Of a stretch of DNA of 6,714 nucleotides, positions 4,993-6,714 are shown one piece after another. Numbering within the stretch: position 1 is the first letter of the stretch; each line of letters opens with the position of its first letter. Source of the DNA: Myxococcales bacterium (GTDB lineage: Bacteria; Myxococcota_A; Polyangia; Polyangiales; Polyangiaceae). The notes below the pieces were generated by a model, which searched no databases, had not been told where the DNA came from, and saw only the letters and a program-made list of their open reading frames with translations. The DNA lies in contig JAAFHJ010000276.1 in the NCBI GenBank assembly GCA_013298325.1, forward strand, positions 1 through 6,714. Direction: 5' to 3'. A program made the translations under genes and the position numbers.

Positions 4993-6714
4993 ATGGCAAA
5001 GAACATCCTCGTAATTAGCGTCGAGCTTCGCGAAACGCGCGTGGCTCTCATCGAAGACGGCATCATCGCCGAGCTTCACATCGAACGAAAAGGTAATAAA
5101 TCCAGCACCGTAGGCAACGTCTACCTGGGTAAAGTTACGCGCGTTCTCCCCGGCCTCCAGGCCGCCTTCATCGACATCGGCCAGGAACGCGCCGCGTTCC
5201 TCCACGTCGAAGACCTCATCCGCCCGGACGACTTCGAGACCTACCTCGCGGGCGGGCGTCGGCACGCCGCCGGAGCGAGCGCCGCCACGGAAGACGCCGT
5301 CCCCGACGAATCGGAGATCGAGGACGAACCGCTCCAGCCGAGCGACGAGAGCGTCGCCGCGCTTCCCGACGTCCCCTCTGAGCTCCTCCTGCCCGACGTG
5401 GCATCGGAGGCGACCCTCCCCGCCGATGACGAAGAAGATCAGGAAGATCAAGATCTTCCGGAAGAACTCGGCGCCGCTTCCCTTCGGGAAGACCTCCACG
5501 ACACCTCCCTGCCGGACCCGTCCGAGGCGCTGATTGAAGCGTCTGACGAAGACGATGAGGAGACCGAGGACTCCAGCCAGGAAGCTCTGGAAGATCAAGA
5601 AGATACGGTCGACTCGGAGGACGCCGACGAAGACGCGATCCCGCGCCCCGACGACAGCGAAGCGGGTGTAGCCAGCGACGAAGGCGACGAGGACGAGGCC
5701 GGCCACGGCGTTGCGGCGCTCGGCTTCGATGCCGACGATCTGCCTGGCTTCACGATGACCGATCCCGGCGATCCGGTCCCGGTGCCGCGTGCGCCCGGCC
5801 CCCGCGATGTGCGCGACAACGGGCGCCGCGGACGACGACGCCGCGGTCGTGGCCGTGGTGAACCCCGCCCGCAAGACGCGGCACGCGCACCGAGCGCACC
5901 GGCCGCTGCCGATCCGCGACGCACCGCCCCTGGAAAGCGCGGCCCGAACGCCCCCGCCGAAGCCCGTCCCGAAGGGCGCCGAGGCAAGCCGAACGATCGA
6001 GGCCCCGCCGCCAACCCGAACCGAGGCCCCGGAGGCAACCCGCGCAACGGGCGCCGCGGTAGCGAGCGCGACGGCGGCAAAGTCCCCGCGCGCATCTCGA
6101 AGACGACGCCCATCCGCGAAGTCGTCCGCGAGGGGCAAGAAATTATCGTTCAAGTCTCGAAAGATCCGATCGGCACGAAGGGCGCACGCTGCTCAAGCCA
6201 CGTCTCCCTGCCGGGCCGCTACGTCGTCTACCTGCCGACCGTCGAGCACATCGGTGTGTCGAAGCGCATCGGCAACGAAAAAGAGCGCGCCCGCCTCCGC
6301 GAGACCATCGAAGGGATGAAGCCGCCGAGTGGTGGTCTCATCGTCCGTACGGTCGCGGAAGGACTGACAAAAAAGCAGCTGAAGCAGGACGTCGGCTACC
6401 TCGTTCGCCTCTGGGGCGAAGTCGCCAAGAAGCGCGAGGGGGCCCGCGCGCCGAACTTGCTCTCCAGCGAGCTCGATCTCGTCCTCAAGGTCGCCCGCGA
6501 TCTCTTCACCGACGAAGTCGAGAAGATCGTCATCGACGACCGCACCCAGTACGATCGCACCGTCCGCTTCGTCGAGATGTTCGCCCCCGAGCGCGTCAAA
6601 GACGTTGAAATGTACACGGAAAACGAGCCCATCTTCGATGCGTACGGCATTGAGGATGAGATCGCCCGTGCCCTCTCCCGCAAGGTCCCGCTCCCTTCGG
6701 GCGGCTACCTGATC
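4993..6714 (+). CDS. rng: RNase E/G family endoribonuclease with large charged insert in the S1 domain, C-terminus cut by window edge
   Basis: This is a single-strand-specific endoribonuclease acting in mRNA decay and rRNA/tRNA maturation. It begins at ATG 4993, and 574 codons run open to the right edge. Residues 1-40 and the first half of the S1 RNA-binding domain (GNVYLGKVTRVLPG 41-54, AAFIDIG 57-63, AAFLH 67-71) match the family closely and are nearer RNase G than RNase E in wording. The S1 domain resumes near residue 374 (VREGQEIIVQVSKDPIGTKGAR 378-399). Arg452-Thr453 in GGLIVRT match the 5'-monophosphate sensor Arg169/Thr170 of E. coli RNase E. The window ends at LPSGGYLI, just before the expected Mg-binding Asp residues and the zinc-link cysteines, so catalysis cannot be confirmed. 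Between residues about 78 and 368 lies a low-complexity insert, acidic first and then Arg/Gly/Pro-rich. The start is chosen by family fit; its Shine-Dalgarno is weak (only GAG 5 nt upstream). An in-frame GTG at 4987 is possible, and an in-frame TGA at 4963 limits further extension. Confidence 0.95.
   Translation, partial: MAKNILVISVELRETRVALIEDGIIAELHIERKGNKSSTVGNVYLGKVTRVLPGLQAAFIDIGQERAAFLHVEDLIRPDDFETYLAGGRRHAAGASAATEDAVPDESEIEDEPLQPSDESVAALPDVPSELLLPDVASEATLPADDEEDQEDQDLPEELGAASLREDLHDTSLPDPSEALIEASDEDDEETEDSSQEALEDQEDTVDSEDADEDAIPRPDDSEAGVASDEGDEDEAGHGVAALGFDADDLPGFTMTDPGDPVPVPRAPGPRDVRDNGRRGRRRRGRGRGEPRPQDAARAPSAPAAADPRRTAPGKRGPNAPAEARPEGRRGKPNDRGPAANPNRGPGGNPRNGRRGSERDGGKVPARISKTTPIREVVREGQEIIVQVSKDPIGTKGARCSSHVSLPGRYVVYLPTVEHIGVSKRIGNEKERARLRETIEGMKPPSGGLIVRTVAEGLTKKQLKQDVGYLVRLWGEVAKKREGARAPNLLSSELDLVLKVARDLFTDEVEKIVIDDRTQYDRTVRFVEMFAPERVKDVEMYTENEPIFDAYGIEDEIARALSRKVPLPSGGYLI
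5434..5451 (+). repeat. Short tandem repeat, 9-bp unit gaagatcaR, in the acidic block
   Basis: Two adjacent copies (5434-5442, 5443-5451) encode the EDQEDQ stretch. A third copy occurs at 5590-5598, followed by a partial one. Repeated units at the DNA level suggest that the acidic block grew by slippage. Confidence 0.5.
5817..5831 (+). repeat. 15-bp direct repeat, left copy (encodes NGRRG)
   Basis: The sequence CAACGGGCGCCGCGG occurs here and again, identically, at 6045-6059. The two copies are 228 bp apart (76 codons), in the same frame, and bracket most of the basic block of the ribonuclease insert. Confidence 0.7.
6001..6048 (+). repeat. Imperfect 24-bp tandem repeat in the basic block
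   Basis: Units 6001-6024 and 6025-6048 share GGCCCC-N6-AACCCG and encode the eight-residue pattern GPxxNPxR/N. This points to local duplication during growth of the basic block. Confidence 0.5.
6045..6059 (+). repeat. 15-bp direct repeat, right copy (encodes NGRRG)
   Basis: Identical to 5817-5831. Recombination or slippage between the copies would remove 76 codons in frame and leave the ribonuclease readable. Confidence 0.7.

Larger units (their letters stand above)
5224..6096 (+). other. Charge-segregated low-complexity insert within the ribonuclease S1 domain
   Basis: This covers residues about 78-368 of the ribonuclease. By hand count, residues 97-236 hold 58 Asp/Glu and only 2 Arg/Lys. 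Residues 266-367 hold 29 Arg/Lys and 10 Asp/Glu, with RG-rich runs such as GRRGRRRRGRGRG (277-289) and many Pro, Asn, Ala and Gly. The reading frame is open throughout and family sequence continues in the same frame afterwards, so this is a translated insert, not a frameshift. It is probably disordered. The basic part could bind RNA and the acidic part could mask it or recruit partners. Confidence 0.85.

Noticed and set aside
5224..6096. Possibility that the charged region is a frameshift or separate gene
   Set aside because: The frame is continuous from the S1 first half to the S1 second half, with no stop and no in-frame start with a ribosome binding site.
4804..6153. 449-codon open frame antisense to the ribonuclease
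   Set aside because: It reads low-complexity Gly/Ala/Arg/Val sequence opposite the GC-rich ribonuclease insert. The plus strand carries an unmistakable RNase E/G on both sides of the insert.

Overview
The window is GC-rich and has strong third-position GC bias. It carries three real protein genes, two of them cut by the window edges. The organism is most likely a member of Myxococcota (former Deltaproteobacteria), perhaps of the Polyangiales type. The reasons are a soluble Ser/Thr kinase with the HRDLKPSN / LDFGISK style common in myxobacteria, a large soluble multi-PAS hybrid histidine kinase, and an RNase E/G with a long charged insert. This placement is inference from protein style only; no taxonomic marker is present.

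Layout. Positions 1-1215 (minus strand) hold the first 405 codons of a Ser/Thr protein kinase whose C-terminus runs off the left edge. Positions 1216-1727 are a 512-base spacer, the upstream region of that kinase. It has several dyads, a 24-bp-spaced direct repeat and a clear Shine-Dalgarno. Positions 1728-4541 (minus strand) hold a complete 937-residue hybrid histidine kinase (GAF-PAS-PAS-PAS-HisKA-HATPase-REC). Positions 4542-4992 are a divergent intergenic region with a set of adjacent GC-rich hairpins close to the next gene. Positions 4993-6714 (plus strand) hold the first 574 codons of an RNase E/G-family endoribonuclease that runs off the right edge just before its catalytic aspartates.

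How they fit together. The two kinases are on the same strand but 512 bases apart, with separate ribosome binding sites, so they are neighbours rather than a tight operon. Both belong to phosphorylation-based signalling, but nothing in the sequence proves that they act together. The ribonuclease is divergent and concerns RNA decay or rRNA processing.

The most unusual item is the ribonuclease. Its S1 RNA-binding domain is split by roughly 280 extra residues, arranged as a long acidic block followed by an Arg/Gly/Pro-rich basic block. This is a charge-segregated, probably disordered insert in a place where the E. coli enzymes have only a short loop. Long open frames antisense to all three genes are composition artefacts and are not annotated. 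No RNA gene, mobile element or CRISPR array was seen.
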